DNA of 64,000 nt from Torymus aiolomorphi (taxonomy: Eukaryota > Arthropoda > Insecta > Hymenoptera > Torymidae). This document shows positions 47,633-57,921 of the stretch, piece by piece. A program made the position numbers and the translations under genes. How positions within the stretch are numbered: the first letter of the stretch is position 1; each line of letters opens with the position of its first letter. The DNA lies in assembly GCA_036365515.1 (NCBI GenBank), contig CM070876.1:108713310-108777309 (forward strand), in the 5' to 3' direction. The notes under the pieces are model-generated. The model was not told where the DNA came from. It saw only the letters and a list, made by a program, of their open reading frames with translations, and searched no databases.

Positions 47633-48437
47633 TGCAACACGGTGTTTTAGCGCGAATATAAAACCCTCGCGTCCCGAAATACCCCGCGCGCAACGCGACA
47701 CTCCGCAAAAATCTCTCCTCGCCGAATTTATAAGGCGCCAGACGAGGAGACACACGCTCACAATTGCCGGCTGAAACTCACTCTCGATAGGGTGGTTCGC
47801 GTTCGCCTGCTCGGGTAGCAGGCCTGCTCGCACACGCTTTTCACGCAGCCACTGCGCAGCGTCGGTGCTACGAGGGCTTTCCTCACAACTCGCTCTCTCA
47901 CTTCCTTCCCCGCTGGAAAGGAATGGCAACTACTGGCTCGCAAGGTTCGCGGTACTCGCGCACACACCGCGACACACGCACTCTCACGCACTCCTACCTT
48001 TACGCCGCTTCTCTCGTTCACGCTTGTCGCCGTCCTTGCGTCCACCGGGGAATTATAGCTGCTCTCTCGTCACGCAGCTTGGCCCAGGGAATCTCGGCAG
48101 TTCGGCTCTCTCTCTCTCTCTCACAAGTCCTCACAACGAAAAGCTCGCGCGCGCACACTCTCTCTCGATTGGCAATCGTCGGGAGACTGATTTCGCGTGC
48201 TCGACGCGCGCCGGAGGGGGCAGGCTCTCCTTCGTCTTGCTACGCAGCTGGCGCCACCCGCGCGCCAGATTCGAAATCGTGCACGCGGCGCTCATGCGTG
48301 CTCGCCTTGCGCTCGCGATGACCAGGTCGTCGCATTCCCCCCGCTAGGCCTTCGCGAGACCCTCGCGAAATCGGCCGATTCCCGCGCTCAGGAAGCTACT
48401 CCGCAATGGCACCGCTACTGGCTTCCGCGAACTCACA
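47633..48437 (-). mobile_element. 3' LTR of the Ty3/gypsy element (~805 bp)
   Basis: On the plus strand it begins TGCAACACGG and ends CGAACTCACA, satisfying TG...CA. The start is confirmed by two other copies with the same boundary (about 55,590 inverted; 57,280 forward). The end is inferred from a purine-rich tract in the sense strand just outside it (GGAGGGCCAAGGAA, plus strand about 48,443-48,460), a fit for a polypurine primer site. The LTR is GC- and CpG-rich with CTCT-rich stretches. A TATAAATTC box in antisense (about 47,725-47,735) could be a promoter element. Several arginine- or serine-rich frames on both strands are compositional. Confidence 0.75.
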
Positions 48438-48488
48438 CTGATTGTTCCTTGGCCCTCCATGATCCTAGAAAACACAAATGAATTAAAC

Positions 48489-51400
48489 TCACTCCGGATA
48501 TACTTTCGCGGCCCTAGGGGGAATATATCGCTTAAGTTCCGATACATGCACCTTCGCCATACGCCGCGTGTCCCCACTAACACTCTCGAGAACATATACG
48601 TTCGGCGATTTAATTTCTACTATCTTAAGCGGACCTTCGTACTTCGGAGCTAACTTCGCAGAGCATTTATTTATTCCACTCTATAGTGGGTGCGTTCGCC
48701 GCATAACTAAATCCCCCTCGCTAAACTGAACGACGCGCTTATTTTTATTGTATTCTCGCGTCTGCTTCTCTCGCGCCTGATCAATGTATCTCGCTACCAA
48801 ATCTCGCAACGCATCTAATCGTTTAATTCTATCAACCCACACCTCCGGTGGCACTCTCAAAATCGGACGCGCTCCCTCGATTTCTCGGCGCAAACTCTTA
48901 ACAGGACGCGGATGCCTACCGAAATTTAAGAAAGCCGGCGACACTCGCGTCGTCGCTTGCATTGCGGTATTAATCGCGTGCCTCAACTCGTGAATATGCA
49001 CGTCCCAATTACGATGATCAGCTCCGACGAACGCTGAAATCATAGTTTTCAATGTTCGATTGCTTCTCTCGACCGGATTTGCTTGCGGATGATACGGCGG
49101 TGTTGTTACGTGTTTTACCCCGTATTCTTCCAACACCTTTCGCAACGTCTGATTATCGAACTCGCGTCCGTCATCGGTCAATAAATACTCTGGCGTCTCC
49201 CAGCGAAATAGAATTAACTCTTCTAACGCGCGCGCCACTGATTTTCCGTCTGCTTTTCGAATCGGTTTTAATTCTACCCACCTTGTAAATAAATCCTGAA
49301 ATACTATCAAATATTTCATCCGACTCTTACTCGGCGGAAATTCCATCAAGTCCGCGGCAACCACTACCCACGGCCTTTCCACGATTCTACTACCCATTAA
49401 TCCTTGCGCTCCCGTCTGCACTACTTTATATTTTTGGCATTGTGCGCACGCTCGCACAAAATTATTTACGTCATGATACATCCCTTTCCAATAATACTCG
49501 CGCGCTATACGATCGTACGTCTTTTCTACACCAAGGTGCCCCGACGACGTTGCACTATGCGCGTCACGCATTACTCGCTCTCTCGCCCCAAACGGCAATA
49601 CTAACTTTAATTTCTCCTCGCCGTCTATAATTTCCCCTAACAGCGGATCCTCGCGATACTTATACAGCTTTCCCTTTTCGACTATCCAATCCTTATACTT
49701 AAACGGCGCGGCTTGAACTTCGCTTAGCATGCGCAAGTACCATGGATCACGAATTTCATCAAACGCAGTGGCTTCTACCTCTACCTGATCATACATACGC
49801 GAGAGCGCGTCAGGAAACTGGTGTAATGAGCCCTTACGATGCTTGACTCCAAAGTCCCATTGTTGCATCTCTAATGCCCATCGCGCCAATCGTCCCGACG
49901 GGTCCTTTAAATTCCTCAACCACTTTAGCGCGCTGTGATCCGTAATCGCCGTAAATTTATACCCCTCTACGTACGGCCTAAACTTTTTAATCGCCCAAAG
50001 CAACGCGAGACACTCTTTCTCCGTCGTTGAATAATTTCGCTCCGCTGGCGTCAATGTACGGCTCGCGTAAACAATCGGATGCTCTCCGTCTTCGAAAATT
50101 TGCGCGAGAAGCACGCCTAACGCAGAATTTCTCGCATCGCACTGTATAATGAATGGCTTTGTAAAATCCGGCCGCGCTAGGACAGCAGCTCGCGTCAGAG
50201 CATCTTTAATACCTTTAAACGCCGTATCCTGCTCTTCTCCCCACTCCCACTTCTGTCTAATAAACGTTAACTTGTTAATCGGCAGTTTCATTTCGGCGTA
50301 GTTTTGAATAAAACGCCCATACCATCCAGCCATACCTAAAAACTGCCGCATGTCGCTAACATTTCGCGGCGTCGGATAATTCAATACCGGCGCTATTCTC
50401 TCCGGATCCGGTCTCAATCCATCACGATCTAACAGATAACCGAGATACGTAACGCTCGCGCAACAGAACTCGCACTTCTTGCGCTGCACCACTAACCCGG
50501 CCTCCGCAATTCTACGCAAAACTATCTCTAGACACCTCAAGTGTTCGTCGAACGTCTCGGTCACCACTATTATGTCGTCCAAATAGCAGAACACATAAGG
50601 CTCACACTCTGGCCCGAAAAGCGCGTCAATTAATCTTTGAAATGTCGCCGGCGCGTTCGCTAAGCCGAATGGCATTCGTGTGAATTGCCATAGCCCGGAG
50701 CCCGGTAACGCGAAAGCAGTATATTTTCTACTTGAGTACTCCAGCGGTACCTGATAATACGCCTGGCGTAAATCTATTTTCGAAATATACCTCGCGTTTC
50801 GCAAACGGTCTAAAATCGCGTCCATATTCGGAATTAAATACGCGTCTTTCTTCATGGCTTTATTAACATCGCGATAATCAAAACACATGCAACCTTTATC
50901 GTCTCTCTACGAAATAACCGGCGCGCTTCGCCAATCACTCGCAGACGGCTCAATAATTCCGGAACGTAGTAATTTATCCACCTCACCCCGCGCAAACTCG
51001 AACATCTTTGGCGACATCCTACGAGGCTTTTGCCTCACCGGCGCTGCGCCTTGCATATCAATATGATGCTCTACCAAAGCAGTCACACCAGGCACATCGG
51101 TCTCGGGGGGAATAAGCCTACCTAAAAGTTGCTCTATTAGTTCTCGCTCGCTAGTCACAACTTCGCTAATGCCCGCGCACTCGGCAAATATCGGCGCTTC
51201 TCCGCTCACTTCTTTTCCCGCAAAAGCTTTCCATTCTCCGTCGTTTGATCGCCACGCGCCTCTCGCTAGACGCGCGTCGATGTCAAACTCCTTGCAAAAA
51301 TCCATGCCGAGGATCAGATCGTGATCTAACTCAGCTACGGCTTTAACGCTAATTAGGGTAGATGTGGGAGTTACTGTGCCCTCCCCAATTACTGTGCCCT

Positions 51401-52480
51401 ATCTTTTAACACAGGGCACGGTAACTGAGGCGCCGTAATTAAAAGCCGTGTTCTTATGGGATGTCAGTAACTGCCGCATGCGTCACACAAATTTCATATT
51501 GATATTTAAACATTTATGTTTAATTTTGAGTAAAACTTAAGGTTTTAATCGATCAAGGTATATATTTTAATTAATAAAATGACTTCAATGCTTAACATAT
51601 TGTTCATTGTGCAATTCTACTAGACTAAACATCTGAAAGGTTATGTTAACCGCACCGTAACTCCCACCGCTACCCTATTTTCGGCTCGCCGTCAACATCG
51701 AGCATTAAATCAAGTTCGCCTACTACAGGCGTTACCTTCCCATTAACTGATCTTATCACCGAATCATATGCTTTTAATCGACCTTTAACTGTCTCCGTTA
51801 CGCGCGGCCCCGCGAGTGATAAACTTGCTCCCGGATCAAACAATGCTTTATACTCATGCCCGCCTAACACGACTGTTAAATAGTAACGATTATCTACTCT
51901 CATACCCGCGACACCACTATCGTCCGTTTGTTCATTCTCTGCGCTTTCTATCTGATTAATGCTGCCGCTTGATGCTTTAATCTTATTCGCTCTCGCACGC
52001 TCTCTACTCTCGCACTCGTCGTGCAACTCCTGCATCATTTCCTCCGCGTCGTGTTTGAGTCGCTCATCTAACTCGAGATCGAAATTGCTGTAGTCTAAGC
52101 AAGGCGCCGTTCGCTCCGTTTTGCTCGCGACGCCCAGCTCGCGCACCGTACCCTCAGAGTGGCTCGCATTCGCCACCATCGAACTTTCGCCTATCTTTAT
52201 TTCACTTTTCGCGCTCGCGTCTCTCATCGGTAACGCATCAGCAACCTCGCCTCGTCGCTGATTTTCGCGCGAATCACGCGGCAACTTCGCTTGCTTATTT
52301 TCACGCACGCTCTTGACACCACTAACAGTCTCGCTCTTGCTAGTTTGCTCTACTCCCTCAACTACAGGCATATCGACCTTGCTAGCTTCTAGAGTGCATA
52401 ATAACCCTGCAATGTCTAACTCCAAACTATCATCCCTCGCGAACGAGAATTTACCAGCGTGGGGAGCGAGGTTTATTTTG
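48489..52480 (-). pseudogene. Ty3/gypsy pol: protease, RT, RNase H, integrase
   Basis: The order PR-RT-RNaseH-IN is typical of Ty3/gypsy. The protease lies in the 51,670-52,692 frame, with FDPGAS in place of the usual D(S/T)GA. RT starts in 50,907-51,305 and continues in the 735-residue frame 48,681-50,888: YLDD at residues 102-105, RNase H residues D251, E292, D317 and D360, integrase zinc site H444, H451, C481 and C484, and DDE residues D513, D572 or D573, and E607. In-frame TAG codons at 50,907-50,909 (just before the RDDKG motif) and just after RRTHPL (48,681) interrupt an otherwise continuous frame. Past the second stop, a YEGPLK motif and a VHVSELKRY tail run to a natural stop at 48,489. 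A 320-bp MITE splits the protease/RT linker. It is inactive unless stops are suppressed. The pol frame is -1 relative to gag, as in other gypsy elements. Confidence 0.95.
51356..51675. mobile_element. 320-bp MITE inside gypsy pol, TA duplication
   Basis: The TIRs are GGGTAGATGTGGGAGTTAC on the left and GGGTAGCGGTGGGAGTTAC read inward from the right. TA flanks both sides (51,354-51,355 and 51,676-51,677). An internal hairpin around GTGCCCT...AGGGCAC lies near the left end. The related gypsy copy at about 63,935-63,985 runs straight through this site without the insert. The TA duplication suggests Tc1/mariner-type mobilisation. It is AT-rich against the GC-rich host element. Confidence 0.92.
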
Positions 52481-55008
52481 ACCCCGCGCCTTTCGCGTTT
52501 TCCGGCGGCGACATCAAGGGCGCGCAGCGCGAGCACGTTAGCACTGTCACTCCTGGTGCTCCGCACTTGTTGCACGACAAATTCGCTCGCTGCGGACACT
52601 CCCGCGCTACGTGCCCTCGCTGCCTGAACCAGAAGCCCACAACGTAAGGACACTCCGAAGCGCGGTGACCAACCCCCTGACAAGTAAAGCACGGGCCAAC
52701 GAAAGGCCTTTTTGCTCCACTCTCGTTGCGCTTAGGCGACTCCGCTTTTTCGCGATATGCCGGCCTGTTCTGCTGTCCGCTTCGGACGTTCTGATTACTC
52801 TCCGCTCGAGGTACGTACGCTTGCCTATTCTCTTTATAATTCGCTCCCTCCGGCTGACGCGTGGATTGCGAATTTCCCGGCGCGTAAATGTTACTCTTGT
52901 TTCGTCCGTTATCGCGCGTAGCCTCCGCGTACGTCATGTTTCGCCCTTCGCGAGCCACGTTTGGTCTCACGGGTACCTGTTGCACCCCCATCACTTCGGC
53001 GGCACTAGCACTAGCATCACTCGTGCTTCCCTTTTCATCTCGCTTTTTACCAGCACGCTTTGGCTTCGTGGTCTCCGTCGGCGCGCTACCTTCTCCCGTG
53101 GCAGCTACTCGCGCTTTAGCTGCGCTCGGCGGGCCCGTGAATCCTGCGCACTGTATGTACATCTCCGGAGGGGGCGGGGATACATGTCAATTTCTTTACG
53201 AAGCTCGAACCGACGACCATATTTTACTATGTCATCCAAAGTCTCAATTACATCGTCGGCCATCGCGCGGCGATACTCCGGCAAAAGATTACGATACGCT
53301 CGATCGACTTGACTTTCCTCGCTTGGCGGTCGTTTAAAGTGAGACACGATCAACCTAAAATTTTCGATGTACCCTTCTTGGGGGGTCAGTACTCCCCTTT
53401 CCACGTACTAATGCGCGACTTTTCTAATCTAAACCACGTCGCGGCTTCGCCCGCGAAAACGCATGGCAGGGCACCTAGCATGCCTGCATCGCTTAGCTGA
53501 TTACCCTCTCGGCAATGACTCAGCTGATGCAGGAATTCCTCCGCTGCTTTCTTGTTCGCTTTGCCGTTGAACTTCAAGTTACAGCTACGCAGAATTTTCC
53601 CTGTGCGAATACCATCATCGTCAACGTGGTGCCTACGCGAGCCTCGCACGTCGCGCTCCGATTCACTCTCTGACGAGGTCGCTGCTAGCCTATCACGCCC
53701 TCGCGTCTTCGCCTTTTTGTCAGCCCTACGCCGCGAGTCGTACCCACGCCTACGCAACCGCGCGGAGTCTTCGCTCGAGCTTGCCGACGACTCTTCCTCC
53801 GTGTCTCGATAATCGCGCACTCGCGCTTTATCTTTCCTCTCTTTACGCTTACTCTTACGTCCTAACTCCCAATCTGATTCATCTGATTCGGTATTCTCTA
53901 TCTGCTGCCCTAATACCCTTCCGTGACCAGCGCGCACGTCCATGCGGGGGGTCCGATCCACTCGAACCCTCTCCGGTGACTTGCGCGCGCTTTTCTTCCG
54001 CGCTAGCTCTGCCTGCCTCGCATCCGCATCTGCCAACTCTCTAGCCCTACGCTCGCCCTCTTTCGCTCGCGCTCTCTCGTCAGCTCACCACTGACGACCT
54101 TGTCTATCGAGTTCGTCTGTAACCTCACTATCAGCCTCACTACTCGTATCTGAACTCTCGTCCTCCGGCGTATTCTCTGCCGCAAGAATCATGTCATAGT
54201 CCTGCGCCGGCGTGTACCATTTCTGCTGCGTACCTCTCCGCGGCGCTTGCGGTATCTGTTGCTGCCCGACTCTCGGTTGCTCTCTCGGCAGCGCTATACC
54301 GCCCCTAACGCCACCCACGCCTTGCACGTATCGCTCCGAGTAATACTCCCACTGTCCCTGTCCCTTAAGATGCGCGCGTACCTCCGGCGACAGTATCATG
54401 TGCGGTACATGCTGCATCGCGAAAAGCGATCGCGTCACTCCCACCGTCGGCCTCGTGCCACACGATGGTGTGACCATCGTTGCCGTCGTTATCGCGCTGC
54501 TAGCTATCGTCGTTATCGGCGCGCTAACGGTAACCGTGGAAGTAGGTGGTGCATGAATTTGCATATCCTCACTAATTACATTGATTCGTTGCGAGTCGTC
54601 CTCGCCGCTCGTCGACGCCGTCGTTGTGCGCCTCGACCTATTCTCAACCTCACTATCATGCGTCGTCGACTGCTGGCGCTCAATTTCCTCTCACGGCGTC
54701 ACTACCGGGGCCGGCTGAGCCGCATCCGCAGGCGCGTTCTCTTGCACTACTTCTTCCGCGTCATCCCAAGGATACCAGGGAATCATTGTGTTTTCTGGCT
54801 CCTTGCCCCTCAACGCGGCTCGCAAGAGACGCTCACGCAATGTCGCTTCCGGCCCTACACACGAGCACCCGTTAAAATTCAACTCCGCGCACACTTCTTC
54901 GACGGATAATCTACTTATGCTGCGCTTTGTCTCTCTTCTAACGCGCGAACGCATAAGATCGCGCATCGTCGCCTGATGCCGATCCTTCTCGCTTTCCGGT
55001 TTTACCAT
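52473..55008 (-). pseudogene. Ty3/gypsy gag, multiply broken
   Basis: A Met start at 55,008 opens a 105-residue frame with basic/acidic character. The frame at 54,085-54,564 is a proline/threonine-rich linker. The 53,386-54,036 frame has a serine/acidic plus arginine-rich region and then the start of the capsid-like gag domain (residues GKANKKAAEEFLHQLSHC to AATWFRLEK). The 53,105-53,404 frame resumes that domain at GYIENFRLIVSHFKRP, and 52,473-53,162 carries zinc knuckles (CFTCQGVGHRASEC and related CxxC pairs). The jump at about 53,390 loses the usual segment between the W-x-x-F and Y-I-E-x-F parts, so a small deletion is likely, not just a shift. Frame changes also occur near 53,170, 54,060 and 54,600-54,690. 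Gag overlaps pol between 52,473 and 52,692, as expected for -1 frameshifting. Confidence 0.85.
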
Positions 55009-55346
55009 GACTCTATATTAATTCTCAATACACGCTCGCATGCTCGAAATTCAAATAAACTCGCTAATCCTTCCTAGTAAACACCGCGCGCGCCTGTCCT
55101 ATTCCCGGTATTATTGACGTTCTCCATGCCGTGCGAGACAACCGACGCGCGACAGCACGCGCCGCGCGCCGCGATACCGAGAAGCGCGCCCGGCTCAGCG
55201 AAGCCGGTCTCTTCCGACGTGCGCGAACACGTTGCGACGATCGGAAAACGGGGGGGAAGGAACGCAGCACTGCGCGTACTGACTCCCTCGCGCGCTTATT
55301 ATCTCTACGCACTTTTCATCTACTAGAACGAGCCATTTGCAACAGC
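55009..55346 (-). other. Gypsy leader region lacking a recognisable 5' LTR
   Basis: In sense direction this should be the 5' LTR end, primer-binding site and leader. It is GC-rich and contains no direct copy of the 47,633-48,437 LTR. Instead the sequence meets an inverted LTR end at 55,347. I found no convincing tRNA primer-binding site. So the 5' LTR appears lost or replaced by the inverted-repeat arm. Confidence 0.7.
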
Positions 55347-55590
55347 GGGGAAGGAAGTGAGAGAACGAGTTGTGAGGAAAGCCCTCGTAGCACCGATGCT
55401 GCTACCCGAGCAGGCGAACGCGAACCACCCTATCGAGAGTGAGTTTCAGCCGCCAATTGTGAGCGTGTGTCTCCTCGTCTGGCGCCTTATAAATTCGGCG
55501 AGGAGAGATTTTTGCGAAGTGTCGCGTTGCGCGTGAGGTATTTCGGGACGCGCGGGTTTTATATTCGCGCGAAAACACCGTGTTGCAATA
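55347..55590 (+). repeat. Inverted copy of the LTR end, right arm
   Basis: Reversed, this matches 47,633-47,921 closely. The main difference is that the left copy has about 35 extra bases around GCTCGCACACGC. The order is ACACCGTGTTGCA, the TATAAATTC box, GGGTGGTTCGCG and the CCCCGCTG stop point. For a normal LTR element both LTRs would be parallel; this one is antiparallel to the 3' LTR. Confidence 0.9.
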
Positions 55591-55618
55591 CTTCTAACAA
55601 ATTTGAATGTAACTAACT

Positions 55619-55875
55619 CAGGGTATAGGGTTTAGGGGTTTAGGGTTTAAGGGTTTAGGTTTCAAGGGTTTTAGGTTTAAGGGTTTAGGGATTAAGGGTT
55701 TAGGCTTTAGGGTTTAAGAATTTTGGATTTAACGGTTTAGGGTTTAAGTGTTTGGCGTTTAGGGTTTAAGAGTTTAGGGTTTAGGATTTAAGGGTTTAGG
55801 GTTTTAGAGTTTAAGGGTTTAAGGGTCTAGGATCTAGGGTTTAAGGGTTTAGGGTTTAAGGGTTTTGTATTTAGA
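55619..55875 (-). repeat. Degenerate (TTTAGGG)n tract, right arm
   Basis: About 255 bp of TTTAGGG, TTTAAGGG and TTTAGGA variants, mirrored at 45,505-45,725. It is flanked inwardly by CTAACTCAGGG and outwardly by a T-run and GTCACTGTGCCATGG, the same order as the left arm. Confidence 0.9.
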
Positions 55876-55904
55876 ATTGAATGCATTTTTTTTTACGTTT
55901 CCGG

Positions 55905-56141
55905 TCACTGTGCCATGGGGTCAAATGTACGTCGGATTCGGATTCAGCGACCCCAAAAACATATGTATGCACTGTTAAACCTTGGTTACCGCTAATTTTG
56001 TACATTTGACCTTGACATGACCTTGACCAAGATCTGATGGGGTTTAACTGATCCGGGATTCGGAATCAGCGAGCCCAAAAACATATAACTACCATGGTCA
56101 AGTTTTTGGGGCTTTCATTTTTTTTTTGTGTGTGGCTGTGT
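55905..56141 (-). repeat. Right terminal arm with 123-bp repeats
   Basis: Two units in inverse orientation (ATAT anchors about 122 bp apart at 55,961 and 56,083) end at the tip GTGTGGCTGTGT. It has two TGACCTTGA words (about 56,006-56,030), the inverse of TCAAGGTCA. Confidence 0.85.
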
Positions 56142-56146
56142 AATTG

Positions 56147-56280
56147 GAGACAAAATTAAACAAAATACATCGTAAAAGTTTGTAGCAACATTTCGTTAGC
56201 TTGTCGCTTGAGACTCGACTGTCGAGAGTAACAGAAGAGGTTGGCGTATTTTGTAAAGTATTTTGCTTCATTTTGTCTCT
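56147..56280. mobile_element. ~134-bp MITE beside the composite's right end
   Basis: Inverted ends of about 23 bp, GGAGACAAAATTAAACAAAA on the left and AGAGACAAAATGAAGCAAAA read inward from the right. Without it, the word TCCCTTAATTGAA would sit next to the composite's tip as its inverse does on the left. It was therefore inserted into the composite's edge. Confidence 0.65.
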
Positions 56281-57279
56281 AATGACCGTCCCTTAATTGA
56301 ATTTACAATTTATTTAATAGTATATGTACTTTATTTTGGATTATATTAACTTTTATATATTAAGTAAAATTCATTCAGTGCATTATATTTTTATTTTTTA
56401 GTAACAGCTTACAATCGAGATCTTGACTTATCAAGAAACCAATTTGAAGAAGTTAGTATAGATGAAATTCTTCTAAATAATGATACTTCTGACGAATACA
56501 AATCGCAAGACTGTAATTTCGAAAACGCATTAGTTGTTCCTGAAGTTGAAGATTTATCACTTTCTGAAGATATAAGGTAAGGTTTCTCATTTCATCCGTA
56601 TATTCAATAAAGTACCTAATTCTATGATTTGTACTGTACTTAACACGTGCGCCACATATTTTCCTATTGAGTATGCAAAATTCGATTTTTCGATTTCGAT
56701 TTTGTGTATTCAAAGTAATAGCCAACATAATATATTTTCACGTTAGTTTACAAAATGATTATTTTGCACACTAGTGCGCAATATAGCACATTATGATAGA
56801 AGTGAATAAAGTCGATGATCGCTGCAAGAGGAAAATTTGTCGTCCGAGCAGAGCGAGAGAAAGCTACACTTTGCATACTCTAACTAATCATAAAAAATCG
56901 AATTTTGTGCAATCAGTTTAAGAAAATGTATTACTCACTAATACCATTATAGTAAATAGAAAATCCTAAATCAATAAAAAACACATGTTTTTCTTTTGTT
57001 TAGGTCACCTGACGCAAATATGCTTGTCGAAAACAATATGTCCCTTCTAGCCATAGCTCAATATAATAATACAAACTCATCTAATGAATTTATGTCATCT
57101 ATGGAAATATCAAGTAATCAGGATTTGTATGACCATGAAATACATCAACCTGAAAATTCAGATGAAATACTTATCAATCAGGGTAGGCAATATTTTGATA
57201 TTAAATTTAGTACTTTATAAATTTATTTATTTATATAGCCAGAGTACAAATGAAAATATAAGCAATTGTAATCTACATA

Positions 57280-57913
57280 TGCAACACGGTATTTCACCGC
57301 GTATAATCACCCGAAATTACCACGCACGCAACAGTCCTTCACAAAATAACGTTCCTAACACTAATTTTCTCGCCGAATTTATATAAAGGAGCCAGGCGAG
57401 ATTACACAAACTACCTCCGCACACACAATTCCGGTTGGCTTTAAGACTCCTCTCGCGGCGTGATTCGCGCTAGCAGTCGCTCGGGTACGCGGCTTTGTCT
57501 TCTCGTGCGCACGTGCTTTTCGTTACCGACGTCTCTGCGTGCCTGCTTTACAACACGGGTTGCGCGGACTTTCAGATCGAAACCAATCGCTCTTACCGGT
57601 CTGCTTGCCTCGCAGGAGATGTCCGCGTTACGACTCTTGTATTCTCTCACTCATACACATTCTGTTCAGACTCACAGCAACCCGTGTCTTCCCCGCTGGA
57701 AGGCTTGATCACCACCAACCGCTCTCGCCTTCTTCCTTGACAATGATGTACACACGTATGTCTTCGGTACTCCTGGTACACACGCGATACTTTCACTCTT
57801 ACGCTCTCTCATATACTCTAAGTCACTCTCCCAAATCATCGCACGCTATAATATACGTCGGCCTACCTTGGATCTCGCAGTGGTCGCACTTTAAACTCTT
57901 GAAATTCTCAATT
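57280..57913 (-). mobile_element. Solo-like gypsy LTR in an intron
   Basis: It begins TGCAACACGG like the LTR at 47,633 and shares, diverged, the TTCTCGCCGAATTTATA box, CGGTTGGCTTTAAGACTC region and CCCCGCTGGAAGG. It lies wholly within the second intron of the recombinase gene. The 8-bp word CTACATAT occurs at 57,273-57,280 and 57,914-57,921, a possible target duplication that would set the end. No gag or pol follows. An internal deletion or LTR-LTR recombination is inferred. Confidence 0.65.
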
Positions 57914-57921
57914 CTACATAT

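Larger units (their letters stand above)
40949..56141. mobile_element. 15.2-kb composite element with long terminal inverted repeats
   Basis: The tips are ACACAGCCACAC at 40,949 and its inverse ending at 56,141. Reading inward, both arms show the same order: an A-run, TTGACCATGGTAGTTATATG, 123-bp repeats, a CCATGGCACAGTGA box, degenerate CCCTAAA tracts, CCCTGAGTTAG, GTTAGAAGTA and then TGCAACACGG, the LTR end. The inverted match continues about 280 bp into the LTR and stops at CCCCGCTG (left about 47,921, right about 55,347). The right arm is continuous (55,347-56,141). The left arm is split by two later insertions, at 41,254-45,287 and 45,753-47,629. The core is a minus-strand Ty3/gypsy gag-pol. 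Either a gypsy insertion was swept into an inverted duplication, or this is a TIR element that carries a retroelement. I see no separate transposase that would belong to the outer element. Confidence 0.8.

Noticed and set aside
47865..48481. Overlapping arginine/serine-rich plus-strand frames of 94-160 residues
   Set aside because: They lie within the GC-rich LTR, overlap in several frames and lack any motif.
52313..54909. Plus-strand frames up to 233 residues opposite gag-pol
   Set aside because: They are antisense shadows of GC-rich gag coding sequence; the minus-strand frames carry the recognisable domains.
40949..56141. Polinton/Maverick element, suggested by 15 kb length and long TIRs
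   Set aside because: No protein-primed DNA polymerase B, capsid or ATPase genes; the core is gag-pol with a gypsy RT.
40949..56141. DIRS-type retrotransposon, suggested by inverted termini
   Set aside because: Pol carries a zinc-binding DDE integrase and a protease, and no tyrosine recombinase is fused to this pol. The recombinase at 56-61 kb lies outside the arms, on the other strand, with introns.
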